Of a stretch of 64,000 nucleotides of DNA, positions 40,283 to 50,323 are shown piece by piece. Within the stretch, counting starts at the first letter, position 1; each line of letters opens with the position of its first letter. A program made the position numbers and the translations under genes. The notes below the pieces were generated by a model. It made no database searches. It saw only the letters and a program-made list of their open reading frames with translations, and was not told the origin of the DNA. This DNA comes from Isochrysis galbana (taxonomy: Eukaryota > Haptophyta > Isochrysidales > Isochrysidaceae): contig CM030937.1 in NCBI GenBank assembly GCA_018136815.1, positions 938,553 to 1,002,552 of the forward strand, written 5' to 3'.

Positions 40283-40440
40283 AATAGACCCTAGACCCTA
40301 GACCCAGCCCCCAGCCCCTAGACCTAGCTAGACCTAGGATGTAGGTCATGACTCATGACGTGAGTCATGGCGTAGGCCGTGACGCGAGTCACGACGTAGT
40401 GAAACGTGAGTCACCGTGACGTAAGTCATGACCCCTACTT
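40283..40440. repeat. CCCTAGA heptamers and CATGACGTGAGTC palindromic phrases
   Basis: The CCCTAGA run continues from the retroelement target. A phrase with ATGACGTGAGTCATGGC and similar words matches, in the same orientation, the region left of the element (about 38150-38215). The retroelement thus inserted into a pre-existing repeat array. Confidence 0.6.
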
Positions 40441-40746
40441 TACTATTTTTCGTTGCGGGGAGTTGTACCTGCCAGATAGCCTACTCTTACTAGAAAGGGA
40501 TACTTTACCGGGATACTTTTATAGGTAAGAGTCTGTCGGCGGCGGCTCCCTTCTCCCGCGCTTTTTATCGCCCGTCCCTGCTGTTGCTCGCTCTCGCTCA
40601 TCCTCGCCCTCACCCGCTCTGTGCACAATAAGAATCGTCGCAAGCGGGTTGGGGCTGTGTTGGTGCCGCGAGGGCTCCTATTACCCCGCCTACAATCGGA
40701 CCCTCCCGCCAGGCCTGTTCTTCTTGGACCGCCAAGGCAATAGCTG

Positions 40747-41547
40747 ATGCCCACCTTCCTTGCGGTGCGGTGCTTTGCATGTGGCACCTTCCAGTCAATC
40801 CAGCGAACGAAGCAGTCGAAGTGGGCGTGCAAGCTCTGCCACGAGAAGCAGTCGTTTCAGCGGGCGTATGCAATGAGCGACGCGGCGAAGGACGTGCGGT
40901 ATGCTGTGCAAGAGCTCAACTACATGCGCGGAGAGGCAGAACAACAGCTCCAAACATTCGAAAGGGAATGGCAAGGCAATGCGGGCCACTGTCTGCCGGG
41001 CCAGAATTGCGCACAATCGGTAGATCTAGCGGAGAGATGGGAAGTTTTGGACGAGGCGAACTCACAGCACTGCCTTCGTCAAGAAAGAGAAGTGCATGAT
41101 GACCAACACTTTCCAGCCAATATTTCAGCAAAAGCGCAGGAGGCACAACAAGACGCCCATGCTTCGACCAGGTTCCAGTCAAACTCGAATGGCATTGAAC
41201 GACCCTTGTCGCGCTGGGCAAAGTATACCCCGCTCAGTCATCATCCAATTGACGACAACATAGGTGTTGCAAGCCTGTACGAACCTACGGACGCGCGCAT
41301 GTGGCACAACCCAGACCAATTTGGCATGCCCGTGAGCTTCAGTTCGGCGGACGATGGCGGACACGAGGTGATTCGTCTGGAGCCTAATCCAATATTATTT
41401 GATGGAGATAATGTCGGTGGCAGCACGAAACGTAGGAGAACTGATGTGCATGGAGGAACTCGCAAAGGCCTTGCACACGGAGACAAGAGATTTCACAAAT
41501 CTGCAATCAGCGGGGAACAGTTTCGGGAGTTGCGACGCTACAAATGA
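40747..41547 (+). CDS. MRNIP: MRNIP-like (MRN complex-interacting) protein
   Basis: The 266-residue product starts MPTFLAVRCFACGTFQSIQ and continues KWACKLCHEKQS, giving two CxxC pairs spaced as in the N-terminal zinc-ribbon-like domain of MRNIP (human C5orf45, which begins with a CCSCQTFQ...WTCKLCGEKQS pattern). The helix DVRYAVQELNYMRGE and the short motif LSRWAKY at about 157 are also family features. MRNIP binds the MRE11-RAD50-NBS1 complex and promotes the response to double-strand breaks. The rest is disordered, ending with a basic TKRRRTD (likely NLS). A single open exon; a short intron near the 3' end is not excluded. Confidence 0.85.
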   Translation: MPTFLAVRCFACGTFQSIQRTKQSKWACKLCHEKQSFQRAYAMSDAAKDVRYAVQELNYMRGEAEQQLQTFEREWQGNAGHCLPGQNCAQSVDLAERWEVLDEANSQHCLRQEREVHDDQHFPANISAKAQEAQQDAHASTRFQSNSNGIERPLSRWAKYTPLSHHPIDDNIGVASLYEPTDARMWHNPDQFGMPVSFSSADDGGHEVIRLEPNPILFDGDNVGGSTKRRRTDVHGGTRKGLAHGDKRFHKSAISGEQFRELRRYK

Positions 41548-42828
41548 GATGGATGGTGGAGGTTGGAAACGAATTCTAGCTGAAGACGACGCGGGCTGAT
41601 GACGACGCAGTCAACCATTCATGCTTCACGATAAATTGATTTTAAGTGAGGAAGAGAGACCCGCAACTGACGCGAGCAATCGCTCAGGGTACTCGCAGCT
41701 ACGCAGTGCGCGACGATTCTGCCTGCTGTAGGAAGCAGCAATTGGGTGATTGATTGGCCGGGGAAATGGTAATGAGTAGCAATCATTAGACAAGTGTCTT
41801 GTGTCTGAGCGAGTCCCTTCCCCTTTCCACATGACGATCCGAGACGATAGTGCTGATGTAAGCCGCCGTAAAGCCGCGCTTAATAGCAGACTAGCGCATG
41901 TAGTTTTTCGGCTCCTCGTACTACTCCTCTAAATGTAGCACTTGCTCGTCGCATAAAAGCACATGAGAGTCAAGGATTGATTATGTAAGGGCAGTACATG
42001 GCTACCACGAGCAAGCGGCTAGAAGCAACGCGGTGTGCGCACGCATTTTTGGGCTTTTGGGCCCTCTATCTCGGCGACAGCTGCGGGCTATATTGGATTT
42101 GCAAGAGTTGCTTTTCCATGTCCGATATGCTTATTTGCGCTGAACAAGGTTTCTGTTGTTGGTGCGTCATCGGAAGCGTTCCCAATAGGGGGCGGTCAAC
42201 GCTTTCGCTTTCGCCGGCTGCAACCAATAAGATGGCCATCATTACACATACAAAAGGCATTGGTTGTAGCTAGTACACTTCATTGAAGGATCGGCACACC
42301 ACGGCAATCGGCAATGCGTGTGCCCCGACGGTACCCCGATGGGCGGCGGCTGACAATGTTAACAGAGAACGAGACGGAGTCAAGAGTTACCCCAGTGCAT
42401 CAGTGCGTGTCCCCACCACTCGTGAAGGTTGCCGATGCGCTGTCTTGCAAGATCAATCAAGTAGTGATATGAATGTACACATACACGTTGCGCACATAAA
42501 GAAGGCGAGTATTCCCGTCTTCCTCCCCCCGTGATCCAAATGTACAATCCGAAAGCTGTCGGGTGACAATAGGTACATGTGACGCTCGAGGAGCCACTCA
42601 GAAGCCAGTATTCCGACAGTCACCAGAGACTTGCGTCAGCAATGAAGCTTGTTATGGTTGGCATTTGCAAGTACACGTTGGTAAGGAACTCCATGCACAA
42701 CTTGAACAGGCAAAGAAAGCGTTGTATGTCTGGTGTTCTGAATAAGAGAGAGCACTTGCCGGCGTTGGGAGATCACAGTCCAAAGGAAGCACTGACTTGT
42801 CAGCTGAAATGCATGATATGCCATGCGC
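41548..42828. other. intergenic, nothing recognised
   Basis: Short open frames only. One at about 42035-42286 (+) has a hydrophobic stretch (GYIGFARVAFPCPICLFAL), but no family fits and no splice partner was found. Confidence 0.35.
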
Positions 42829-43341
42829 TCATATTCTGATGTCAGGGTTCCAGATTGGCGGCTCGCAGTATATCAGCGACCCGCCAGAGAACCCGAAAAG
42901 GCGTGCGGCAAGGTCGCCACACGGCATCTCATCGGCGTATAAGATTGACTCCTTTTCGCAGCAACCGGTCGACAGGCGTCCGTCTGCATCCACCATTTGC
43001 ATCGCAGCTCCGAGGAGAGTTCGCCGGCGCTCCAGCCACAGCAGGGCTGTTGTCGAGGAGCCGTCACACGGCAAGTCGCAAGGTATCAAATGGCCACCCC
43101 GTGCTGCTCGGAGACGGAGAGCGCGCTCGACGAGGCTGCCCGTGTTCAAGGCCTTGCACACGCGCGAAAGCCTACTCAAGTCAGACGTGCCAAGCCAGCA
43201 GAGCATCTCGAGGAGTACCTCTTCAGGCAGCTGCTGCAGCGAGACGCACCAGCTGCTCGAGGCGAGTTCGAAGGAGGCGTGCTGCTCAATCAGCTGGCTG
43301 GACGTCGCCCGCCTCGAATCTGTCGCGCCCCAGCTGCCCAT
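42829..43341 (-). CDS. small F-box protein
   Basis: From the ATG at 43341 the product is 170 residues. Residues ~32-75 fit an F-box (LQQLPEEVLLEMLCWLGTSD, then LSRLSRVCKALN), which docks on SKP1 in SCF ubiquitin ligases. The remaining ~95 residues (LRAARGGHLIPCDLPCDG..., FGFSGGSLIYCEPPIWNPD) hold no recognised substrate-binding repeat. An upstream ATG at 43395 is possible. The substrate is unknown. Confidence 0.75.
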   Translation of the reverse strand: MGSWGATDSRRATSSQLIEQHASFELASSSWCVSLQQLPEEVLLEMLCWLGTSDLSRLSRVCKALNTGSLVERALRLRAARGGHLIPCDLPCDGSSTTALLWLERRRTLLGAAMQMVDADGRLSTGCCEKESILYADEMPCGDLAARLFGFSGGSLIYCEPPIWNPDIRI

Positions 43342-43414
43342 CGCCTCGCGCCGGCCGAGTGAGGGCGGGGGTGCGCCCCACCCCAACACTGTCAACTGGC
43401 GGTGTGGCCGGATG

Positions 43415-43445
43415 GATTGATGGGGGGGGGGGGGGGGGGGGGGAG
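43415..43445. repeat. G-run upstream of F-box gene
   Basis: About 22 consecutive G bases on the plus strand, 80 bp before the start codon. Confidence 0.9.
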
Positions 43446-43769
43446 CTGAGCGGGCGCCGGTAACCTGATTAATGAGCTAGCTAGTTTTTCGTGGGTGGAT
43501 GGGCTTGAAAGTCGTTTTCCGTCGAAGAGGACCAGATGAGTTCATTTTTATAAAATCAATTCAAAATTCAAGTAAATAGTAGTTCATTGGTATTTTGTTG
43601 TAAAAAGCTTGATTTCAACGATGCATGTGCGAAAACTTCTATTGATGCGCGTGTTTCACCTTAGGAAGGCGCGAGGCCCCCGGCCCCCATTCATTGATTG
43701 AATTGATTGATCCCCACTTATAATTATAAAAGTAGCAGGTTGACAACTGGTTGAGAAGTTTAGGGTGAT

Positions 43770-43850
43770 AGGGCGTGGCTACACGGTGGAGTCCCAGAGC
43801 CGCGTGCGAGACGAGAATATTAACATTAAAATTTATTCAAATTCAAATAT
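43770..43850 (+). mobile_element. LINE/SINE 3' end (group 2)
   Basis: GGGCGTGGCTAC, then GGAGTCCCAGAGCCGCGTGC, GAGACGAGA and an AT-rich tail match 57554-57620 with several changes, and resemble the 3' ends at 781 (-) and 21660 more distantly. Only the 3' end is present. Confidence 0.55.
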
Positions 43851-44692
43851 AAAGACGCACAAGTAACATATTACATACACCGCGGCCCGGGCCATGGGCC
43901 AGGGATGCATAAGATGTAAGATGTAAGATGTAAGATACACCAGAGACGCATTATGGCGGGAAGGTTACACCCGCTACCCGCTACCCGCTACCCACTTAGA
44001 CTTAGCAAGTGCAAGTGGGTCTCAGTAGGGGAAAGCTGAGAGAGGCGAGAGGGCATCTGTAACAACGTACCATGATTGGCGTGTTGTGTGTTGTTGCTGT
44101 GTTAGTGCATGGCTTGATGGCTTGTGGCTTGTAGCTTGTATTAGTGGCAGTAGCGGCGGTACTCATACTCATGCTCATTGTTATTATTATCTTCTCTGAA
44201 GAGAGGAACTCCCCCGGTGCTGTTCCCTGGTGAGTCGTTCGACGAACGACGTAGATTGGACGCCTCGCTGGTCGCTGGTCGCTGGGTTTTACCTCATCCC
44301 CGACCCTCATCCCGCATTGTGACTTGTAGCTTGTGGCTTGTGGGGAGTGGGGAGTTATAATGGATAGTGGGTGATGGGAGCCGGCGGTCTGCGAGAACGG
44401 AGATTCGAAGGGATACATGATACATGTTTGTGTGTGTCTGAGGCATCGACACCAGCCACGGTGTACGGCCAAGTGCGTTGCGGTTTGTCGTGATAGTGAT
44501 AGTACCGGGCTGGTGGCTAGTGGCAGTAGAGGTACTCACACTCAGATGTTTTCTAGTCTATTATAGATTTTTGTAACGCCCACCCGGCAGTAACACATAG
44601 TCGTACTGGATCGACTCGGAGTCAAGATAAAGAAAGGGTCCTCCACACCTCTCAAGCGAGCTGCGAGCGCGGCTCTCTCGCTGCAGCTGATA
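43851..44692. other. simple-repeat-rich intergenic sequence
   Basis: It includes four TAAGATG units (about 43909-43937), three CCCGCTA units (about 43971-43992) and a loosely duplicated GTGGCAGTAG...GGTACTCA phrase at 44142 and 44520. No recognised gene. Confidence 0.5.
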
Positions 44693-46787
44693 TTGTCGGC
44701 GGCGCGAGCGGAGGAGGGAGAGGCGGCGGGGCCCGGGCTGCTTCAGTGCTCCCCCGTGCCCTCACGTAAACTCCCGACCTCCAATCCCCTCCACCCCCAC
44801 TTCAATCTCCCACCCCACCCCCACCCCACCCGCCCCATCTCTCCTCGCCCTTCACTCTTCCTGCCGCCGCTGCTCGTGCACCTCCTCTCTTCTTCCCTTT
44901 CTCTGTCTTCCCGTATCGCGCACGCCAGCAGGCCGCAAGATGCAAGCTGCTCTGCTGGAGGCGTGGTGGTGGTTGCAACCTCCGCCGCCACCCTCTCCGC
45001 CGCCGCCATTACCGCCGCCACCCTCCCCCCCTCCCCCGCCGCCGCCCTCTCCTCCTCCGCCTTCTCCGCCCCCCCCACCGCCCCCCCACCGCCCAGCCCG
45101 CCCCCCCCGCAGTTGCCGCCGCCCTCACCGCCGCCACCGCCGCCCTCGCCCAGTCCACCGCCACCGCCACCGCCTCCTAGCCCGCCGCCACTACCGTACC
45201 CGCCCTCTCCTCCACCGCCCTCCCCTCCACCGCCGTGGGAGCACACATACTGGGCGCGCCCGGCCACTTTCGGAATCATCAGTGCGCAGCTTGCGCTTGG
45301 CGCCGGCCACTTTTTGTGGTACAATCGGTGGAGCAAGTGGCGCGATTTCCGGCCGATGCCCATTGTGCGCGCAGCCTCCGCCACATCCTCGCTCAGCATC
45401 AATGAGTCGACGCTGCTTGCGATTCGATGCGTGATTTTCGTGTGGTGCACCTTCCTTCTCGTGCAGTCTGCCATTGCGGAGGGGCCAAATTGTTTACGCT
45501 TTTTCACGGTGTGGAACTTTATGAGCCTTACCACATTCTTTGGTTTGGGCACCGCACTTTCGTGCTCTGTGAGTCTAACAGCGAGCCCAAGGCCAAGGTA
45601 AGCAGTACTTTTCGGCCCTTTGGGAACTCGTGCAAAGTCTTCCACAGGCAGGTGTAGCGATGTGGTATGCTCATCGAATTCGTGCAGCATGAGCCCCATG
45701 ATGGCCTCAAATGTTATCTTGCCTGGCCAACTGGACCGCACAATCTGTCGCAGGCGTATTCACCACCTTGCAGCATCCTTGCACTTGCTGTTGCTGGAGC
45801 TTAACTTGCCACTGAGTGTTGTCGTCGCTGCAGTACGCCTTGCCCCTGCAATCCCGATTGTGACTTACTTGCCCTTGTAAGACATCATGAGTGGGTGCCT
45901 TGCCCAAGAGGCATCGTCACTTTCGTCCATCACCCCGGATCGGTATCAACGCCAGTGCTGCTCCACCTGCAGGTGGTCTGGCTCGTCATCTATCCACACG
46001 ATGCCGATCTGGCACAGCGAACGGGCGACCCCACTGGTATAGCACGAGACTTGTCGCTCACCTCGTTAGGGATGCATGGAGCGAATGTGGTCTTCATGCT
46101 ACTAGAGTTCTCCTTCGATGCAATGAGGGTGAGTACAAGCACGCGCGTACGCGAGGAAGCCTGCTGCAGGTTTGAGATCATCGTTTACGGTGCGGAATGA
46201 GCTAGTGCTCTATTGCAATGCTATAAGGGGAGGTGTAAAGGTGGTGCACCTCGATCACAAGTGCCAGTGGACTCTGGATGGGGTGAACGGGAAGAAGTGC
46301 ACGTTGAATTGTTTCGTACTCGACTTGCCGGTGGGGCTGTTCTCTCGACCCGGCTCTTTTGCAACCCATGTTGTAGGTGCGTGCCCAGCATGGGGGGCTA
46401 GTTATTGCGTGGGGGATGTTGTACGGGCTCTTCAATGGGCTCCAGGCATACTGGACCGGAGACGATGTGTATTTCTTCATGGATTTCACCGTGAAGTCGA
46501 CGCCACTCATCGCCATTGGCCTTAGTGGCATCCTTTGCTGCTCTTACGGCGTAGCATGCACGCTTTCAGCCCTGAAATGGAGGTTGATGGGTTCGGGCGC
46601 TGCGCGGCGCAGCCGGGAACGGCGGGAGCATACCCGGCCATTGTCCAAGGAGGAAGAGGCCCGACGATATCTTCTTGCGGCGGCGGAAGAAGAGGCAAAC
46701 TTTGTTGACCGTCCTGATAGTGGTTATGTTCTGTGGGAAGGTCATGCGTCTAATAGCAATGGGACTGCGACACGAGCTCACAGGTAG
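44693..46787 (+). CDS. rolling-stone-like multi-pass membrane protein with proline-rich N-terminus
   Basis: Four exons fit: 44693-45597, 45652-45832, 45973-46128 and 46377-46787, with GT-AG introns of 54, 140 and 248 bp; the product is about 550 residues. The first ~180 residues are Ser/Ala- and (P)nS-rich. Then come about six hydrophobic segments: FGIISAQLALGAGHFLW, RCVIFVWCTFLLVQSAI, FFTVWNFMSLTTFFGLGTAL, LHLLLLELNLPLSVVVAA joined to VVWLVIYP, GMHGANVVFMLLEFSFDAM joined to VRAQHGGLVIAWGMLYGLF, and STPLIAIGLSGILCCSYG. The order (W-N-F segment, a V-x-W-L-Y-P segment, an H-x-x-N-x(n)-E helix and a final tyrosine/tryptophan-rich pair) is that of the rolling-stone family. Its biochemical role is not known. 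The start is uncertain because of low complexity. Confidence 0.65.
44940..45240. repeat. (CCN) proline-codon-rich low complexity
   Basis: CCGCC/CCCTCC repeats encode the PPSPPPP segment of the rolling-stone-like protein. They are open in other frames as artefacts. Confidence 0.8.
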
Positions 46788-47158
46788 CCGCTATCTCTAT
46801 ATATTTCCGCAACATTGGTCAAGGACTTCAGACTTCCCCACTGCTCCTCGGCGCGCCGAGCGCTTGTTACTGCATGCGTCGGTCGAGCCGTCAACTTCAC
46901 TGATCTCGCTTAAGCCGGGTTTTCGCACTACATCGGCCAGTATTTGTCATCCCTTGTTGATGCCGTGGTGTATTCGCAAGTGATGACCGCTCCTTTTTCC
47001 ACGTTGACCGACCTCAATCGACACACTGCTACTACGGCCTCTATTTTGTGCTTCTAGCCATCCGTGACCACACCACTTGCAAGTCAGTCGGCAAGACGTG
47101 ATTGCAATCTTGCTGACTATCATCCTTCCGGGACAACTTTGGTTGAAATCGTGGGTTC
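46788..47158. other. 3' flank, nothing recognised
   Basis: Sequence between the membrane-protein gene and a retroelement scrap. Confidence 0.35.
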
Positions 47159-47365
47159 ATGGAGCGCGCCCCGCTTCCCTCCTCTCCCGCCGCCCACCAC
47201 ACCGCCGCGCCAGCCGATCGGCCCATGCCCATGGCGTCGAGGCCGCACCGCCCGCGGAGGCCGAAGGCCTGGGTCTTGCGCGAAGGTTTATCGCGACTAC
47301 CCGGGTGCTCGAGCGACACGGCCCGAGCCGCTACCTATCATCCACACCCGGCCTGGCCCACCATG
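47155..47365 (+). mobile_element. retroelement 5' fragment without hairpin
   Basis: ATGGAGCGCGCCCCGC at 47159 and the following GC-rich frame (MERAPLPSSPAAHHTAAP) resemble the first-ORF start seen on the minus strand at 12702 (MERAPLPSSLLPC). The usual hairpin is missing or too worn to see. The end is not defined. Confidence 0.5.
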
Positions 47366-47407
47366 AGTAGGGTTGTCAAACATCGTCTTTTTAAGTACTA
47401 ATATGGG

Positions 47408-47470
47408 GCAACTAAGTTTATACTTCGTTCACACTGTGAGGCGCTTCGTGCCCTCCCCCCAGGCTCCAAC
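47408..47470 (+). mobile_element. degraded type A retroelement 5' end
   Basis: CTAAGTTTATACTTCG followed by TTCACACTGTGAGGCG and CGTGCCCTCCCCCC is a worn form of the type A start. Similarity lasts about 60 bases. Confidence 0.5.
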
Positions 47471-48080
47471 TCCCCTCCGCGGAGCTGTGGGCTGTCGGTC
47501 ATCCTCATTCTCTGCCACTTGACTTTGCATGAGCTACCCGGGTGCACCGTCAGGTCTCGGGTCATGAGGTCTTGGCGACCTTATACCTGATACCTACTAT
47601 CAGATTTAGGACCCTGATTGATACCTGATATCAGGCGGCCCATTACTATTATTATGATATTATATAGTAGTAATATTAAAAATGACGTTATAACAGTGGT
47701 AGTCACTCATTTACTCATCCTCAGGCTCCTCCACATGCCCACAACCATATCCAACACCCAAGGCAACACACGAGACTCCCAATGTCCGCCCAATCACCAA
47801 TTACAATCACCAATCAATCTACTAGAAGCCAGAGCGCAAATCTTCGAGCTTCGAGCTTCGGCGCCGACAAATTGGTTTGAATTATTACTAGTACTAGTAC
47901 TAGTACTAGCCACTAGCCTTTCCATGGCCTAGCCTGTTTCTCTTCTTGCTTCTTGGAGTGGATCCAATCTGCAATGGACGCCGCGCCCAATCAATCCTCC
48001 TGCAATAGCGCAGCCCGTTAAGTTTCACTATTATTCTATAAACGATAAACGGTGTTGCGTGTTGCGTGTTGTTCCTGATC
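47471..48080. other. intergenic, AT-rich in part
   Basis: It has TACCTGATA phrases at 47585-47632 and (CTAGTA)n at about 47887-47908. No gene recognised. Confidence 0.4.
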
Positions 48081-48310
48081 CTAACTAATCCTAACGCCTC
48101 TGCTTCCCGGGCGCCGGGGGGAAGAGCCGTCGCTGTCCTCCCGCAGTCCCCCTCCCCCTTCTCTCTCACCTCTCTCCCCCTCCTGCGGCATGTCTTGGTC
48201 GGCCGGCGCGCGGCGAGGTGGGCGGAGAGAGAGAAGGGGAGCGGCGCGCACTCCCGCCATGACCCCATCTATACCTATATATACCCTATTGGGGTCGTCA
48301 CTAACGATAG
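48081..48310 (-). mobile_element. retroelement 5' end (related to type B), truncated
   Basis: On the minus strand a TATA-rich palindromic stretch (about 48271-48292) is followed by GGGGTCATGGCGGGAGTGCG, which parallels GGGTCATGGAGCGCGCG of type B. The frame reads MAGVRAAPLLSLRPPRR. The 3' part is absent. Confidence 0.5.
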
Positions 48311-48558
48311 TTATGACCATTGTTTAATACAAAACATGGGTGTGGGCGTGACAAAAACTTGACCTCAGGTTGCACCTTCACAGAAGTTGCACCCGGACCA
48401 ATGCGCACAGGGAAAGTGTGAGTGCGGCTATTGTTCAATATAAAATGAGCGGCGGTGCCGGCGGCGATGGGAAACTGGGTCCAAGTGCACCTCGGAGGTA
48501 TCCCTCAAACGAGGGGTGGCGAGTTGCTGGTCTACCCTCGCATATGTGGGTGCTCCTA

Positions 48559-49434
48559 GAACTAAGTTTATACTTAGTTCGCCCATGGGGGGGCACGAGC
48601 CCCCCTCTCTCTCCACTCCTCCCCTGCCATGGGGGAGGAACCACCCACTCTCCTGGCACGCCTGATGGCCTGCCAGGAGCACACTGCCATGCTGACCCAT
48701 CCCTCTCCCCACAGGCACGCCTGGTTCGCCCGCCCTGGCCTGTCGTGGCCAGCCCATCCCTCTGACCAGCCCCTCCTCCCCCTGGGCCCCCCTGTTCAGG
48801 ACCCCCCAGCCAGCTCCAGTCGACCCGCAGGGGCGCGAGAGCCAGCGAGGGAGAGGCAGGAGGGGCCAGGGCCATGCCCCAGCCTCACCTGCCCCCTGAG
48901 CTGTGCTCCCAGGCCCCTGCAGGCCACCTGGGGACCTGAAGAGGGGCCGCAGGCGCGCGCCATGGGCCCCCGCCGCAGGGAAGAGAGGAGGAAAAGGGAA
49001 GAGGGAGGGGAGGGGGGAGCGGCAGCTCTCCCCTCCGGCGGCAGAAACGTGTCTTCTCGCCCCGTTTGGGTAAGAGAAGACGGGGGCGCCAGAGCCAGGA
49101 GGGAAGGGCCGCGGCTCGCCGCGGCCACTCGCTTTGGCGTGGGAGATTAGCGCTTCTGGGCTACTATCTCACGAGTGCCCCCCCCCCCCCTGCGTTGCTT
49201 TTACCCGAAAGGGGTTTTCCCCCAGCGTGGACTCGAGGAGAGTACGCGCTGGGGGGCGCGGGGTCGGTGCATGCACTGGGGGGAGGACAAATATCGAGGG
49301 GAGGGGGCAGTGCCCCCACCCCCCGGTATCACTTGGACACCTGGCCCGTCAGGCATGGCGGGATTCCGGGACGGAAAAGTTATGTCCAATTAGCTAGTGG
49401 GGGTGGCTAGGATATAACATTGATTATTATTATC
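48559..49434 (+). mobile_element. 876-bp non-autonomous retroelement (type A), copy 2
   Basis: Flanked by ATGTGGGTGCTCCTA at 48544-48558 and 49435-49449 (15-bp target-site duplication). The 5' end has the complete hairpin CTAAGTTTATACTTAG and TTCGCCCATGGGGGGGC; the 3' end is ACATTGATTATTATTATC. It aligns end to end with 17537-16670 on the other strand with only scattered differences, so both copies are young. Confidence 0.93.
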
Positions 49435-49533
49435 ATGTGGGTGCTCCTATGATAGTCCTATGGTTTTATACCAAAACGGGGGAGGCAGGGGTGAAAAATT
49501 CGACATCGGGTTGCACCTTCTTCGAACTTCTTC

Positions 49534-49688
49534 ATAATAATAATAATGTTTGTCAACATGGTTTCGCCTTCGCGCTTCGACTCCTTCATGTTGGGCGGGG
49601 CGCGGGGCGGCGCGGGGTTCGGCGCGGGCAGGCCAAGGGAGAGAGGCGCGGCGGCGCGATCCATCGCAATCAAATATAAACTCAGTTG
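49534..49688 (-). mobile_element. 155-bp SINE-like element
   Basis: Minus-strand start ACTGAGTTTATATTTGATTG then CG and ATGGATCGCGCCGCC, followed by ~100 GC-rich bases and an (ATT)n tail at 49534-49547. It has the same layout as the 876-bp element at one fifth of the length. The hairpin is weak in this copy and a target-site duplication is not clear. Confidence 0.65.
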
Positions 49689-50323
49689 CAAAGGCCCCCT
49701 TTGCCCTTTGACTAACCACCCTCAAAACGTGCACGCCACGGGCGATCTGTCTGACCCCCAACTAGGGCTCACAAGCTCACTCCGAGACTACCGTCCATTA
49801 CACGCACCACATAGCCCACCCTCCACAAGCGCACATGAACAGCAACACAAAGGCTGCACGGAGCGCGTAGATGGACCATACTTATCGCAATGCATCGAAA
49901 ATTCCACATTCGCACTATTAACATTCACACCGAAATTGAACGTACGGCACACGTCTGTTCAAGATCTCTGCAGAGAAAGAAACCCCCTAGCACGAGGATC
50001 GCACCAAACAGGCAGCGCGAGTTCCCGTTGCTGTGGAATGCTGCCAAGACACCGTGGTGTGAGTGCACAGGTATTGGGCAACCTTGGCGAGGATCCGTGG
50101 ATCCGCGGGCAGTCCGTGGTGGCAGAAGCTTGTCATCGGCTTGGACTAAGGCACTCGACGCGTACGAGTGCTCAAGCCTCATGCTCAGCCGAACGAATGC
50201 ACATCATCATGATGAGGGGTGCAAAGAAAACCAAGAAAGTCGCGAGACATCAGCAAGTCCGTCACTGCAAAGCTAGCAATGAGGTAGCCGTGCACCGCGG
50301 CTAGCAGTAGTTGATTGGCGCAC
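49689..50323. other. 3' flank of the RRM gene
   Basis: Open frames are present on both strands but none is recognised. The right part is probably 3' untranslated region. Confidence 0.4.

Noticed and set aside
38218-40310. Interstitial telomere
   Set aside because: The heptamer CCCTAGA is short, impure and not the TTAGGG-type repeat expected; it is better described as the target array of the retroelement.
44002-44472. Ser/Thr-rich gene on the minus strand
   Set aside because: Composed of simple repeats with no conserved motif and no splice support.
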